From Frigoribacterium sp. MEB024 (GTDB taxonomy: Bacteria > Actinomycetota > Actinomycetes > Actinomycetales > Microbacteriaceae), in contig NZ_JXQZ01000049.1 in the NCBI RefSeq assembly GCF_000878135.1, forward strand, positions 1-42,611: a DNA stretch of 42,611 bases, read 5' to 3'. The notes beneath the pieces were generated by a model that saw only the letters and a program-made list of their open reading frames with translations, did not search any database and had not been told where the DNA came from. Shown here piece after piece: positions 15,263 through 22,352 of this stretch (positions are counted from its first letter, which is position 1; the number at the start of each line of letters is the position of its first letter). A program made the position numbers and the translations under genes.

Positions 15263-16291
15263 ATGTCCACCTCGACGACCCGCGCCTCCTCGGCCCTGCC
15301 GATCCGTCTGCGCGGCGTCGGGAGGCGTTTCGGCGAGCGCCCCGTCCTCAACGGCCTCGACCTCGACGTCGAGGCCGGCGAGATCATCGCCATCGTCGGC
15401 CCGTCCGGCTGCGGCAAGTCCACGCTGCTCCGCCAGGTGGGCGGCCTCGACCAGCCCGACACCGGCACCGTCGACATCGACGACTCCCCCACCCTGCCCA
15501 CCGACCAACGCTGCGCCATCGCTTTCCAGGAGCCTCGCCTCCTGCCCTGGCGCACCCTCCGCCAGAACGTCGAACTCGGCCTGCCGAAGGCCGGCAAGGG
15601 CGACCGAGGCAGCAAACCGGACAAGGCCGCCGGCCGCGCCCGCATCACCGAACTGCTCGACCTCGTCGGGCTCGGCAGCTCGGCCGGCCTCCGCCCCCGC
15701 CAGGTGTCCGGAGGCATGGCCCAACGCACCTCCCTCGCCCGCGCCCTCGCCCGGGCCCCCAAGGTGCTGCTGCTCGACGAACCGTTCGGAGCCCTCGACG
15801 CCCTCACCCGCCTCCGCATGCACGATCTGCTGCTCGACATCCACCGGGCCGAACCCACCACCGTCCTGCTCGTCACCCACGACGTCGACGAAGCCCTCTA
15901 CCTCGCCGACCGCATCGTCGTCCTCGCCGACCTCTCGCAGCAGCAGCCCGCCGGCGCCACCGGCGCGTCAGACACCACCGCAGGAGGCGCGGCGCGCGCC
16001 GACACCGCAGGAGGCGCGGCGCACGCCCCCACCGCAGGAGGCGCCCCCAGCATCCAGCGCATCGTCACCGTGCCCGGCGACCGACCCCGTGACCGCGACG
16101 ACCCCGCCCTGGCCGAGCTGCGCCTCCAGCTGCTCGCCGACCTCGGCGTCCACCGCGTCCACGCGGGCAACTCGACCACCAGCACGCTGACCGCGACGGC
16201 CACCGCCGGACGCACCCGGACCGAGACCGCACCCGAACCGACCCCCGCAGACCACCGCACCGCCCCCGACAGCACGGAGACGAACCGATGA
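15263..16291 (+). CDS. ABC transporter ATPase, nitrate/sulfonate/taurine type (SsuB-like)
   Basis: A 342-residue ATPase. Walker A is G-P-S-G-C-G-K-S-T (about residues 49-57). The Q-loop is F-Q-E-P-R-L-L-P-W-R, with the L-L-P-W typical of SsuB/TauB/NrtD. The signature is V-S-G-G-M-A-Q-R and Walker B is V-L-L-L-D-E-P-F-G-A-L-D, followed by the switch His in L-V-T-H-D-V-D-E-A. After the usual ~230 residues comes an unusual ~100-residue tail, low in complexity, holding three 9-residue T-A-G-G-A-A repeats and a Thr/Ala-rich end. The first residues S-T-T-R-A-S-S are encoded by a copy of the repeated motif. It should energise import with the two genes that follow, which overlap it by 4 nt. Confidence 0.9.
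   Translation: MSTSTTRASSALPIRLRGVGRRFGERPVLNGLDLDVEAGEIIAIVGPSGCGKSTLLRQVGGLDQPDTGTVDIDDSPTLPTDQRCAIAFQEPRLLPWRTLRQNVELGLPKAGKGDRGSKPDKAAGRARITELLDLVGLGSSAGLRPRQVSGGMAQRTSLARALARAPKVLLLDEPFGALDALTRLRMHDLLLDIHRAEPTTVLLVTHDVDEALYLADRIVVLADLSQQQPAGATGASDTTAGGAARADTAGGAAHAPTAGGAPSIQRIVTVPGDRPRDRDDPALAELRLQLLADLGVHRVHAGNSTTSTLTATATAGRTRTETAPEPTPADHRTAPDSTETNR
15977..16057 (+). repeat. 27-bp tandem repeat, three units, each with the window-wide motif
   Basis: Three in-frame units of 27 nt (15977, 16004, 16031) encode T-A-G-G-A-A-R-A-D, T-A-G-G-A-A-H-A-P and T-A-G-G-A-P-S-I-Q. Each carries AGGAGGCGC at the same place. The repeat lies in the dispensable tail of the ATPase. Confidence 0.9.
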
Positions 16292-17352
16292 CCTTCCGCA
16301 CCTCCCCCACCACCCGCACCCGCGCCTCCTGGGCTGGCGGTCTCGCCCTCGCCGCGGCGAGCGCCCTCCTCCTCACCGGCTGCGTCGCGGGTGAGGACGC
16401 CGGCACCGGCGCGGCCGACGCGGCAGGCGGCGCCGGGGCGAGCGACGGCGACTGGTCGACCGACACGCTCGACATCGACTTCGCGACCTACAACCCGCTC
16501 AGCCTCGTCGTGAAGGACCAGGGCTACCTCGAGAACGCCCTCGGCGACGGAGTCACCGTGAACTGGACCCAGTCGGCCGGCTCGAACAAGGCCAACGAGC
16601 TGCTGCGCGCCGGAGCGGTCGACGTCGGCTCGACCGCCGGCTCGGCGGCACTGCTCGCCCGCTCGAACGGCTCCCCCATCAAGACGATCGACGTGTACTC
16701 GCAGCCCGAGTGGTCGGCGCTCGTCGTCCCGGGCGACTCGACCATCACCGACGTCAAGGGCCTCCGCGGCAAGACGATCGCGGCGACCACCGGCACCGAC
16801 CCGTACTTCTTCCTGCTGCAGGCGCTCGACCAGGCCGGGCTCAGCGCCTCGGACGTGACGATCCAGAACCTGCAGCACGCCGACGGACGTGCCGCCCTCG
16901 AGAACGGCAGCGTCGACGCCTGGTCCGGCCTCGACCCGATCATGGCCGCGAGCGAGGCCGAGTCGGGCACGAGGCTGCTCTACCGCAACGTGGACTTCCT
17001 CAGCTACGGGTTCCTCAACGCCACCGAGTCGTTCCTCGAGGCGTCGCCCGACGTCGCGCAGGTCGTCGTCGACTCGTACGAGAAGGCCCGCGCCTGGGCA
17101 CTCGAGAACCCGGACGAGACCGCCGCCATCCTCGCGAAGGCCGCCGCCATCGACCCCGCCGTCGCCACCACGGTGATCGACCGCACCCACCTCGACATCG
17201 ACCCCGCCCCCGGAGCCGACCAGCGCGCCGTCCTCGACACCGTCGGCCCGATCCTGGTCGAGTCGGGCGACGTCCCCTCGCAGGACGACGTCGACGCCGC
17301 CCTCGACTCGCTCTTCGACGACTCGTACGCGACGGCCGCGTCCACCTCGTGA
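16288..17352 (+). CDS. Substrate-binding lipoprotein, aliphatic sulfonate type (SsuA-like)
   Basis: A 354-residue protein with a basic N-terminus, a hydrophobic segment and the lipobox L-L-T-G-C (Cys at about 32), so it is exported and lipid-anchored. The mature part follows SsuA/TauA/NrtA proteins: L-D-I-D-F-A-T-Y-N-P-L-S-L-V-V-K-D-Q-G-Y-L near the start, A-G-A-V-D-V-G-S-T-A-G-S-A-A-L-L-A, and L-R-G-K-T-I-A-A-T-T-G-T-D-P-Y. It binds the solute and delivers it to the permease; aliphatic sulfonates are the best guess but not proven, since no desulfonation genes are present. ATGA overlap with the ATPase gene. Confidence 0.9.
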   Translation: MTFRTSPTTRTRASWAGGLALAAASALLLTGCVAGEDAGTGAADAAGGAGASDGDWSTDTLDIDFATYNPLSLVVKDQGYLENALGDGVTVNWTQSAGSNKANELLRAGAVDVGSTAGSAALLARSNGSPIKTIDVYSQPEWSALVVPGDSTITDVKGLRGKTIAATTGTDPYFFLLQALDQAGLSASDVTIQNLQHADGRAALENGSVDAWSGLDPIMAASEAESGTRLLYRNVDFLSYGFLNATESFLEASPDVAQVVVDSYEKARAWALENPDETAAILAKAAAIDPAVATTVIDRTHLDIDPAPGADQRAVLDTVGPILVESGDVPSQDDVDAALDSLFDDSYATAASTS

Positions 17353-18218
17353 GCAGCACCCTGACCGCCACCCCTCGAGCCGAGGAGGCGCGGGTCGTCG
17401 ACGACGGACGCCGCGCCTCCTCGTCCGGGTCGCCCGCGCCGCGACGCCCGGGCACCCCGGGCGCGCCTGCTCCCCGCCGCCTGGCACTGCTCGGGGTGCT
17501 CGTGCCGGCCGCCGTGCTCGCCGCCTGGGTGCTCGCCACCACCGTCGGAGGTGTGCCCTCGTACCGCCTGCCGTCCCCTGCGGACGTGGCGCGGGCAGGA
17601 GTCGACCTCGCCGCCACGGGTCAGCTCGGCCTCTACGTCGCCATCTCGGTGCAGCGGGTGCTGATCGGGTTCGTGGTCGGGTCGGTGATCGGGCTGGTCG
17701 TCGGCGCCGTGGTCGGGCTGTCGCGGGTGGGCGAGGCGTTGCTCGCACCGTCGATCGCGGCCGTGCGCGCGGTCCCGTCGCTGGCCTGGGTGCCGCTGCT
17801 GATCCTGTACCTCGGCATCGGCGAGGACTCGAAGGTGACCCTGATCGCGATCGGTGCGGCCTTCCCGGTGTTCACCACGGTCGCGGGGTCGCTGCGGCAC
17901 GTCGACCCGCAGCTCGTCGAGGCGGGACGCGCCTACGGCCTGCGGCGGGTGTCGCTCTTTACCCGGGTGCAGCTGCCGGCCGTGCTGCCGTCGCTCGTGT
18001 CGGGGCTGCGGCTGGCGCTCGCGCAGGCGTGGCTGTTCCTGGTCGCGGCCGAGCTGATCGCGTCGTCGATGGGCCTCGGCTTCCTGCTGACCGAGTCGCA
18101 GTCGAACGGACGCGTCGACCGGATCTTCCTCGCCATCGTGCTGCTGGCGCTGCTCGGGACGCTGAGCGACACCGTGCTGAACGTCGTGCAGCGCGTGGCG
18201 CTGCGGCGCTGGCGGTAG
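17349..18218 (+). CDS. ABC transporter permease, sulfonate type (SsuC-like)
   Basis: The GTG at 17349 overlaps the preceding stop (GTGA), giving 289 residues. After a ~40-residue Arg/Ala/Pro-rich N-terminus come about six membrane segments. The cytoplasmic coupling loop E-A-G-R-A-Y-G-L-R-R-V-S-L-F-T-R-V-Q-L-P-A (the EAA motif) lies near residues 195-215 and fits the SsuC/TauC family. The N-terminal extension is encoded by two inverted copies of the repeated motif (17383-17396 and 17412-17421) and reads E-E-A-R-V-V ... R-R-A-S-S-S; this part is unlikely to be conserved. It completes the three-gene importer. Confidence 0.9.
   Translation: MSSTLTATPRAEEARVVDDGRRASSSGSPAPRRPGTPGAPAPRRLALLGVLVPAAVLAAWVLATTVGGVPSYRLPSPADVARAGVDLAATGQLGLYVAISVQRVLIGFVVGSVIGLVVGAVVGLSRVGEALLAPSIAAVRAVPSLAWVPLLILYLGIGEDSKVTLIAIGAAFPVFTTVAGSLRHVDPQLVEAGRAYGLRRVSLFTRVQLPAVLPSLVSGLRLALAQAWLFLVAAELIASSMGLGFLLTESQSNGRVDRIFLAIVLLALLGTLSDTVLNVVQRVALRRWR
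17383..17421. repeat. Two facing copies of the window-wide motif AGGAGGCGCG
   Basis: AGGAGGCGCGGGTC (17383-17396) faces CGCGCCTCCT (17412-17421), forming an inverted repeat inside the permease gene. Starts of all 21 exact copies of AGGAGGCGCG: forward 5478, 7735, 15982, 16009, 17383, 20894, 26568, 28109, 39221, 42468; reverse 1346, 1822, 2978, 6783, 15281, 16321, 17412, 18453, 20218, 29307, 39819. AGGAGGCGC followed by C or A occurs at 16036, 30932, 33544, 34858 and 40695. Confidence 0.85.
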
Positions 18219-18266
18219 GCGGTAGGCCGCAGGCCGCAGGCGGTCTACCGCCCGCCGCCCGGGTAT

Positions 18267-18328
18267 GACGCCAAGAAGTGGTCACTGCGCCAGGACTAAG
18301 CCTGGCGCGGTGACCACTTCCTGGCGTC
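18267..18328. repeat. Intergenic long hairpin, related type, copy F
   Basis: Arms ACGCCAAGAAGTGGTCACTG plus CGCCAGG and the complement match at 25 of 27 positions around a short loop. It sits between the converging permease and MFS genes, 48 nt after the permease stop, so it may terminate transcription. Its AGTGGTC core recalls family 1. Confidence 0.85.
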
Positions 18329-18344
18329 GTGGCCCGCCCCACCC

Positions 18345-18402
18345 CGCCACGAAGTACACACTCCGCCACGAGATCGCGTGGCGGCGTGTTCACCTCGTGG
18401 CG
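18345..18402. repeat. Intergenic long hairpin, family 2
   Basis: Arms beginning CGCCACGAAGT and ending CGCCACG match their complements at 22 of 26 positions. A degraded relative lies at 20281. It is 16 nt from the hairpin at 18267, so two different long hairpins stand side by side in one gap. A reverse copy of the 14-bp motif follows at 18449. Confidence 0.75.
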
Positions 18403-18481
18403 GCATGCAAGCCCGCCACCTGCCGTCCGCACCTTCCCGACGCGACCCGACCCGCGCCTCCTGCGTTCCGCCCTGCCACCC

Positions 18482-19708
18482 CTACGCCGCGACCCGCCCG
18501 CGCCGCTCCCGCCCGCGCATCACGACGACGACCGCCACCATCGCCGCGAGCGCCAGCCCCACGATCGCCGGAGCTCCGACGTCGACGGCGCTCTCGAGCC
18601 CTCCGCGGGTCGCCTGCGCGCCGAGCCACAGCGCGGTCGCCCCTTGCACCAGGTAGGCGACGAGGTACACCGCCGACAGCGTCCCGGCGCGGTGATGCTC
18701 CGGAGCGAACCGCGACACGATCCCCAGCCCCGCCGCGAAGAACAGGCTGTAGCCGACCCCCGACAGTACGCAGAAAGCCAGGAACAGCCCCAACGACTGC
18801 TGTGCCGCGGCCAGCACCAGTGCCGTGAAGCTGAGCGCCGTCGCCACCGCCGCCACGACGACGGCGATCACCACCGGCACCCGTCGCGACGCCAGCGCCA
18901 CGACCGCGATGACCACCATCGACAGGGCGATCACCGCGCCGGTGACGAACGCGTTGTCGCTGCCGATCAGCGTCACGCCGATCTCGGCACCGAGCGAGAG
19001 CACCACGGCCCCGAGAGCGTAGGAGGCGCTGACACAGACAGCCGCGGCGCCCACCGCCCCGAGGAGCGCGCGCGGCATGCTCGGCCACCGTGGCCTCCAG
19101 GGCCCGGCCAGCGCGTCCCGGTCCCGCGGCAGCCGCCAGACGAGGACGAGCACTCCCACCTCGACGACGAGCAGAACCCAGTACGTGAGGTGCAGCGGTT
19201 CGGGCGCGTACTGGACGAGCGCTCCGCCGAGCAGCGTCGCGAAGACGAGGCCCACAGCGGTGGAGGCGGTGCTGATGGCTCCGGTGCGCGCCGAGTTGAC
19301 GGGACCGGCGATGTCGATCATCGCGGCGGTGGCGGGGCTGAGCGACAGGCCGACGCCGAGGCCCATGAACGCGCGGCCGACCAGCACCCAGCCGACGTCC
19401 GGAGCCAGCGCGAACAGCAGCACACCGACGATGGACGCGCTCACGCCGAGCAGGATGCTCGCCCGCCGGCCGATCGTGTCGCTCAGGCCGCCGAAGACGA
19501 GCAGCACGACGACGAGGACGAGCGGGTAGACGGCGAAGATCGCGGTCGTGACGAACGGCGTCAGCTGCCAGTCCGTCGCGTAGAGCGGGTAGACCGGCGT
19601 CGCGGCGCCGCTCGTCCACAGGGCGAGGGCGAGGACGGAGGCGCAGGTCCAGAACGCGAGCCTATCCGGCCCGTCGGGACGGACGGAGGCAGCGAGGTCA
19701 CGGGGCAT
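18482..19708 (-). CDS. Major facilitator superfamily exporter
   Basis: A 408-residue membrane protein with about 12 hydrophobic segments. The loop between segments 2 and 3 carries G-G-L-S-D-T-I-G-R-R-A (about residues 74-84), the MFS motif A. G-R-A-F-M-G-L-G-V-G-L-S follows in the fourth segment. It is a drug/metabolite-exporter-like member and the substrate is unknown. Its start faces the HxlR-type regulator gene 54 nt away, which suggests that the regulator controls the exporter. TAGCGT ends 7 nt before its ATG, so the transcript is probably leaderless. Confidence 0.9.
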   Translation of the reverse strand: MPRDLAASVRPDGPDRLAFWTCASVLALALWTSGAATPVYPLYATDWQLTPFVTTAIFAVYPLVLVVVLLVFGGLSDTIGRRASILLGVSASIVGVLLFALAPDVGWVLVGRAFMGLGVGLSLSPATAAMIDIAGPVNSARTGAISTASTAVGLVFATLLGGALVQYAPEPLHLTYWVLLVVEVGVLVLVWRLPRDRDALAGPWRPRWPSMPRALLGAVGAAAVCVSASYALGAVVLSLGAEIGVTLIGSDNAFVTGAVIALSMVVIAVVALASRRVPVVIAVVVAAVATALSFTALVLAAAQQSLGLFLAFCVLSGVGYSLFFAAGLGIVSRFAPEHHRAGTLSAVYLVAYLVQGATALWLGAQATRGGLESAVDVGAPAIVGLALAAMVAVVVVMRGRERRGRVAA

Positions 19709-19715
19709 GTCGGCG

Positions 19716-19757
19716 ACGCTAGCACCCTGGATACGAAAAGCCTATCGAGGTAGGGTG
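19716..19757. promoter_or_regulatory. Divergent promoter region of the MFS/HxlR pair
   Basis: Leftward -10 TAGCGT occupies 19716-19721 and rightward -10 TAGGGT 19751-19756, each 6-7 nt from its start codon. CACCCT (19723-19728) and AGGGTG (19752-19757) form a spaced inverted repeat, and GATA/TATC arms lie inside. A dimer of the HxlR protein bound here would cover both promoters. Confidence 0.5.
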
Positions 19758-19762
19758 TCGGC

Positions 19763-20215
19763 ATGGCTTCTCGTGGACCCCTCGACCCGCGTTGCGGCAT
19801 CGCGCGCAGCCTCGACCTGCTCGGCGAGCGCTGGGCCCTGCTCGTGGTGCGGGAGGCGCTGCTCGGGCACACCCGGTTCTCGCAGTTCCGGGCGCGGCTC
19901 GGCCTGTCGCCCGACGTGCTGACGGCCCGGCTCGAGTCGCTCGTCGCCGCCGGCGTGCTCGAACGCTCGACCTACCGAGAAGACGGGGCCCGTGAGCGGG
20001 TCGAGTACCTGCTGACCGACGCCGGCCGCGACCTCTCCCCCGTGCTGGCCGCCCTCGCCGTCTGGGGCGACGAGCACGATCCGCACCCCGACGGCGCCGC
20101 ACGTCGGTTCAGCGTCGCCGGGTCGGGAGAACCCGTGCGGGTCGCGTTCGTCACGGGCGACGGGCACGTGGTCGAGCCCGCCGACGTCGAGATGGTTCCG
20201 CGCGCGAGCGACTAG
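19763..20215 (+). CDS. HxlR-family transcriptional regulator
   Basis: A 150-residue protein with the winged-helix domain of HxlR regulators: C-G-I-A-R-S-L-D-L-L-G-E-R-W-A-L-L-V-V-R-E-A-L-L-G (about residues 11-35), then F-S-Q-F-R-A-R-L-G-L-S-P-D-V-L-T-A-R-L as recognition part and Y-L-L-T-D-A-G-R-D-L-S-P-V-L at the end of the domain. Cys11 is in the place of the redox- or electrophile-sensing Cys of some members. A ~50-residue C-terminal extension has no known role. It is divergent from the MFS gene, its likely target. Confidence 0.9.
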   Translation: MASRGPLDPRCGIARSLDLLGERWALLVVREALLGHTRFSQFRARLGLSPDVLTARLESLVAAGVLERSTYREDGARERVEYLLTDAGRDLSPVLAALAVWGDEHDPHPDGAARRFSVAGSGEPVRVAFVTGDGHVVEPADVEMVPRASD

Positions 20216-20280
20216 GCCGCGCCTCCTCGGGCCTGCGGCCGCCCCGCCCGCCAGCCCGCCTGCCCGCCTGCCCGCCTGCC

Positions 20281-20340
20281 CGCCACGAAGTGAACACCCC
20301 GCCACGGAATCGGATGGCCGTTTGTTTACCTCTTGGCGTG
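20281..20340. repeat. Degraded intergenic hairpin, family 2, with 8-bp tandem repeats before it
   Basis: CGCCACGAAGTGAACAC repeats the start of the hairpin at 18345; the other arm (ending TCTTGGCG) has many mismatches. Just before it CCCGCCTG repeats four times in tandem. It lies between converging genes (HxlR stop 20215, membrane protein stop 20361). The motif copy at 20218 directly follows the HxlR stop. Confidence 0.6.
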
Positions 20341-20360
20341 GTGCCGGAGCGCGCGGACTC

Positions 20361-20963
20361 TCAGCTCGCGCCGTCGACCACGTCGGGCTTCGCCGGCCGC
20401 GGGAACGCCGCGCGCATGTGGTCGCTGGTGAGCAGGTCGCCGATGCCGATCATCAGCAGCGAGAAGACGATCTGCTCGACGACCATCCATCCGGGGTAGA
20501 GCCCGGGGATGGTGGCGATGATGAGCGTCACGATCGGGAAGATGCGACTGAACAGGCGGAGGCGTGAGTAGGCCCAGTAGTAGCCGAGCTGTGCCCGCCA
20601 GGCGAAAACGTAGAGCGAGGCGGTGATGAAGAGGACGACGGTGGAGCGGAACCACACGGCCCACGGCACGTGTTCTCCGCGGCTGGTGAGGACGGCGGCG
20701 ATGAAGATGGCGGTGAGCCCGACGACGGTCTCGCCGAACAGCAGCCACCGGATGCCGACGAAGCCGCGGACGGTTCGAGGGTGCTGCCGCATGTCCTCGT
20801 GGATGACGTAGCCCGAGTGCCGCCCGCCGGCGAGCCGGTCGAGCTGCAGCCGCTGCCACACCCGGTCGGCCGCGGCCGACAACCCCACCCCCGAGGAGGC
20901 GCGGTGCCACAGCCCAGCGCCCGTCACCGTTCGCACCCCGTCCGCTCGTCTCACGAACACCAA
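20361..20963 (-). CDS. Membrane protein, unknown function
   Basis: Up to 200 residues. The C-terminal two thirds hold four likely membrane segments: F-V-G-I-R-W-L-L-F-G-E-T-V near 68-90, V-V-L-F-I-T-A-S-L-Y-V-F-A-W near 108-122, I-F-P-I-V-T-L-I-I-A near 140-153, and E-Q-I-V-F-S-L-L-M-I near 162-176. The short C-terminus is Pro-rich. I cannot name a family. The start is unsure: TTG 20963, GTG 20960 or a later GTG. The first codons overlap a remnant of the toxin-locus duplication, and residues near 22-24 (R-A-S-S) come from the repeated motif, so the true start may be downstream. Confidence 0.6.
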   Translation of the reverse strand: MVFVRRADGVRTVTGAGLWHRASSGVGLSAAADRVWQRLQLDRLAGGRHSGYVIHEDMRQHPRTVRGFVGIRWLLFGETVVGLTAIFIAAVLTSRGEHVPWAVWFRSTVVLFITASLYVFAWRAQLGYYWAYSRLRLFSRIFPIVTLIIATIPGLYPGWMVVEQIVFSLLMIGIGDLLTSDHMRAAFPRPAKPDVVDGAS

Positions 20964-20981
20964 TGGTGCCCTATCCCACCC

Positions 20982-21530
20982 TCAGAACAGACCACCCTCT
21001 GCCTGCCCGGGCTGAAGCGTGAAGCACCACGAACTCGAGGACACCTGGACCTTCGAGCGCCCCGTGTAGACCGTGATGGAATATCTGGTTCCATCCCTGG
21101 TCCAAACGATGAGCCATTCATCCCTGCCGTCAGGCGTGACGAGCCGTTCTGTACGAAAGTCCGCAGAATCAGCAAGTCTGTGTTCCACCAAAGAGAAGTA
21201 CGCCTCTTGTTCTGGGGCTTCGGCGTACTCGATCGTCGTCGACCCCGTCCACTGATGTCGCCCCTCGGAACATGACATCAGGACCCCGTCAGCCGGTTCC
21301 AGGATGCCCACGATGCTCTCCGCATCCCCCATGGATGCCAGTTCTCGTTGAGTCACCATGACGTCGCGTTTCAGGGCCGAGAGATCCACTCGATCGGTCT
21401 TTTCGTCTATGTACTTCATCTGCTCAAGCCCCTCCGGGGTCTCTTGGGCGCAACCCGCGACCAAGCTAGCCAATACCGCAATGACGACTGCGCACCGCAC
21501 CGCGACGAATCTCGCCTTGTTTCTAGCCAT
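20982..21530 (-). CDS. Lipoprotein 2, paralogue of the one at 21804; probable immunity protein
   Basis: A 182-residue protein with a signal peptide ending in the lipobox L-V-A-G-C (Cys about 27). It is clearly related to the lipoprotein at 21804-22352. Shared blocks are D-R-V-D-L, G-V-L-M-S-C-S-x-G-x-H-Q-W-T-G-S-T-T, D-E-W-L-I-V, D-G-T-R-Y-S-I-T and S-K-V-Q-V-S-x-S-S-W-C-F-T. Two further Cys (in M-S-C-S and S-W-C-F) may form a disulfide. Its ATG overlaps the stop of the orphan hydrolase fragment in the same way as the first lipoprotein overlaps the full hydrolase, so it looks like the immunity half of a duplicated toxin-immunity module. Confidence 0.8.
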   Translation of the reverse strand: MARNKARFVAVRCAVVIAVLASLVAGCAQETPEGLEQMKYIDEKTDRVDLSALKRDVMVTQRELASMGDAESIVGILEPADGVLMSCSEGRHQWTGSTTIEYAEAPEQEAYFSLVEHRLADSADFRTERLVTPDGRDEWLIVWTRDGTRYSITVYTGRSKVQVSSSSWCFTLQPGQAEGGLF

Positions 21531-21800
21531 CAGGGAACAGTTCCTGCCTCAAGGCATCGCGCACCTGTGCATTGTCGTCACTCGATTGAGCGACGAGCGC
21601 ATGGTTGTCATCGAGCTTCCAGACCGGGGTGTAGCTTGCCCCGGCCTGCTCGAGTTCCACGTCATGCGGACTCTGGAAGTACCCACGCGAGTCGAAGTCA
21701 TCGGATCGGTTCGGGTTACGTCCGCCCCAGACACCACCGGTCGACTGCGCCTCCATCAGGAAATCCCAGTAGCTGTGGCACGCCAATGGCGGACGTCCCA
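21523..21800 (-). pseudogene. Orphan C-terminal fragment of the GHSWG hydrolase/toxin
   Basis: The frame encodes S-Y-W-D-F-L, T-G-G-V-W-G-G-R-N-P-N-R-S-D-D-F-D-S and D-D-N-H-A-L-V-A, about 60% identical by hand alignment over ~83 residues to the C-terminus of the protein at 22342-24135. It keeps the likely catalytic His (D-N-H) but lacks the GHSWG serine and the whole N-terminus, so it cannot be active alone. A GTG at 21852 exists, but that part overlaps the preceding lipoprotein gene in another frame. Its end overlaps the ATG of lipoprotein 2. Such orphan toxin ends serve as recombination stock in polymorphic-toxin loci. Confidence 0.75.
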
Positions 21801-21803
21801 CCC

Positions 21804-22352
21804 TCAGAACCGACCACCATTCGTCTGCCCGGGCTGAACCGTGAAGCACCACGAACTCGCCGACACTTGCACCTTCGAGATGCCCGCCCAGAGGGTGATC
21901 GAGTAGCGAGTACCGTCTTCACCTCGAACGATGAGCCATTCGTCTTCGCCATCTGGTGAGAACTGTCGAGACGTCGTCAGCTCATCGGACCCCTCAAGCT
22001 CTGCCTCGACCAGGCGGTAGTACTCCTCTTGGCTTGGCATGGCCGAGTACTCGGCGGTCGTCGATCCCGTCCATTGGTGCTGGCCACCCGAACAAGACAT
22101 GAGAACGCCATTCGACGACTCCTCGACACTCCCTTCGACGAGTTCAGACCCCATGGAAACGAGGCGGCGCTGAACGACACGGATGTCTTGGCGCAACTGT
22201 CCGAGATCGACTCGGTCAGATCCCTCTTCCATGTACTTCTCTCTCTTCGTTTCTTCGCTGCTCGGACTCGAACATGCAACGAGGTTTGCAACAGCGATGG
22301 ACACTGCGGCTGCAACCAGCCACCGTCGCCGAGGAATCCTTCTAGCGAACAT
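21804..22352 (-). CDS. Lipoprotein 1, probable immunity protein of the hydrolase toxin
   Basis: A 182-residue protein starting M-F-A-R-R-I-P-R-R-R-W with a hydrophobic segment and lipobox L-V-A-C. The mature part shares long blocks with lipoprotein 2, including both Cys positions. The ATG at 22352 overlaps the hydrolase stop by 11 nt (an ATG 27 nt further up is also possible), so it is made together with the hydrolase. A lipoprotein held on the outside of the membrane is the right place to neutralise an exported lipase-like protein arriving from neighbours; this role is inferred from gene order and the paired duplication only. Confidence 0.8.
   Translation of the reverse strand: MFARRIPRRRWLVAAAVSIAVANLVACSSPSSEETKREKYMEEGSDRVDLGQLRQDIRVVQRRLVSMGSELVEGSVEESSNGVLMSCSGGQHQWTGSTTAEYSAMPSQEEYYRLVEAELEGSDELTTSRQFSPDGEDEWLIVRGEDGTRYSITLWAGISKVQVSASSWCFTVQPGQTNGGRF

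Noticed and set aside
18345-18402. Long hairpin as a small RNA gene or riboswitch
   Set aside because: It is a simple two-arm inverted repeat between converging genes, with a relative at 20281; no promoter or aptamer-like structure.
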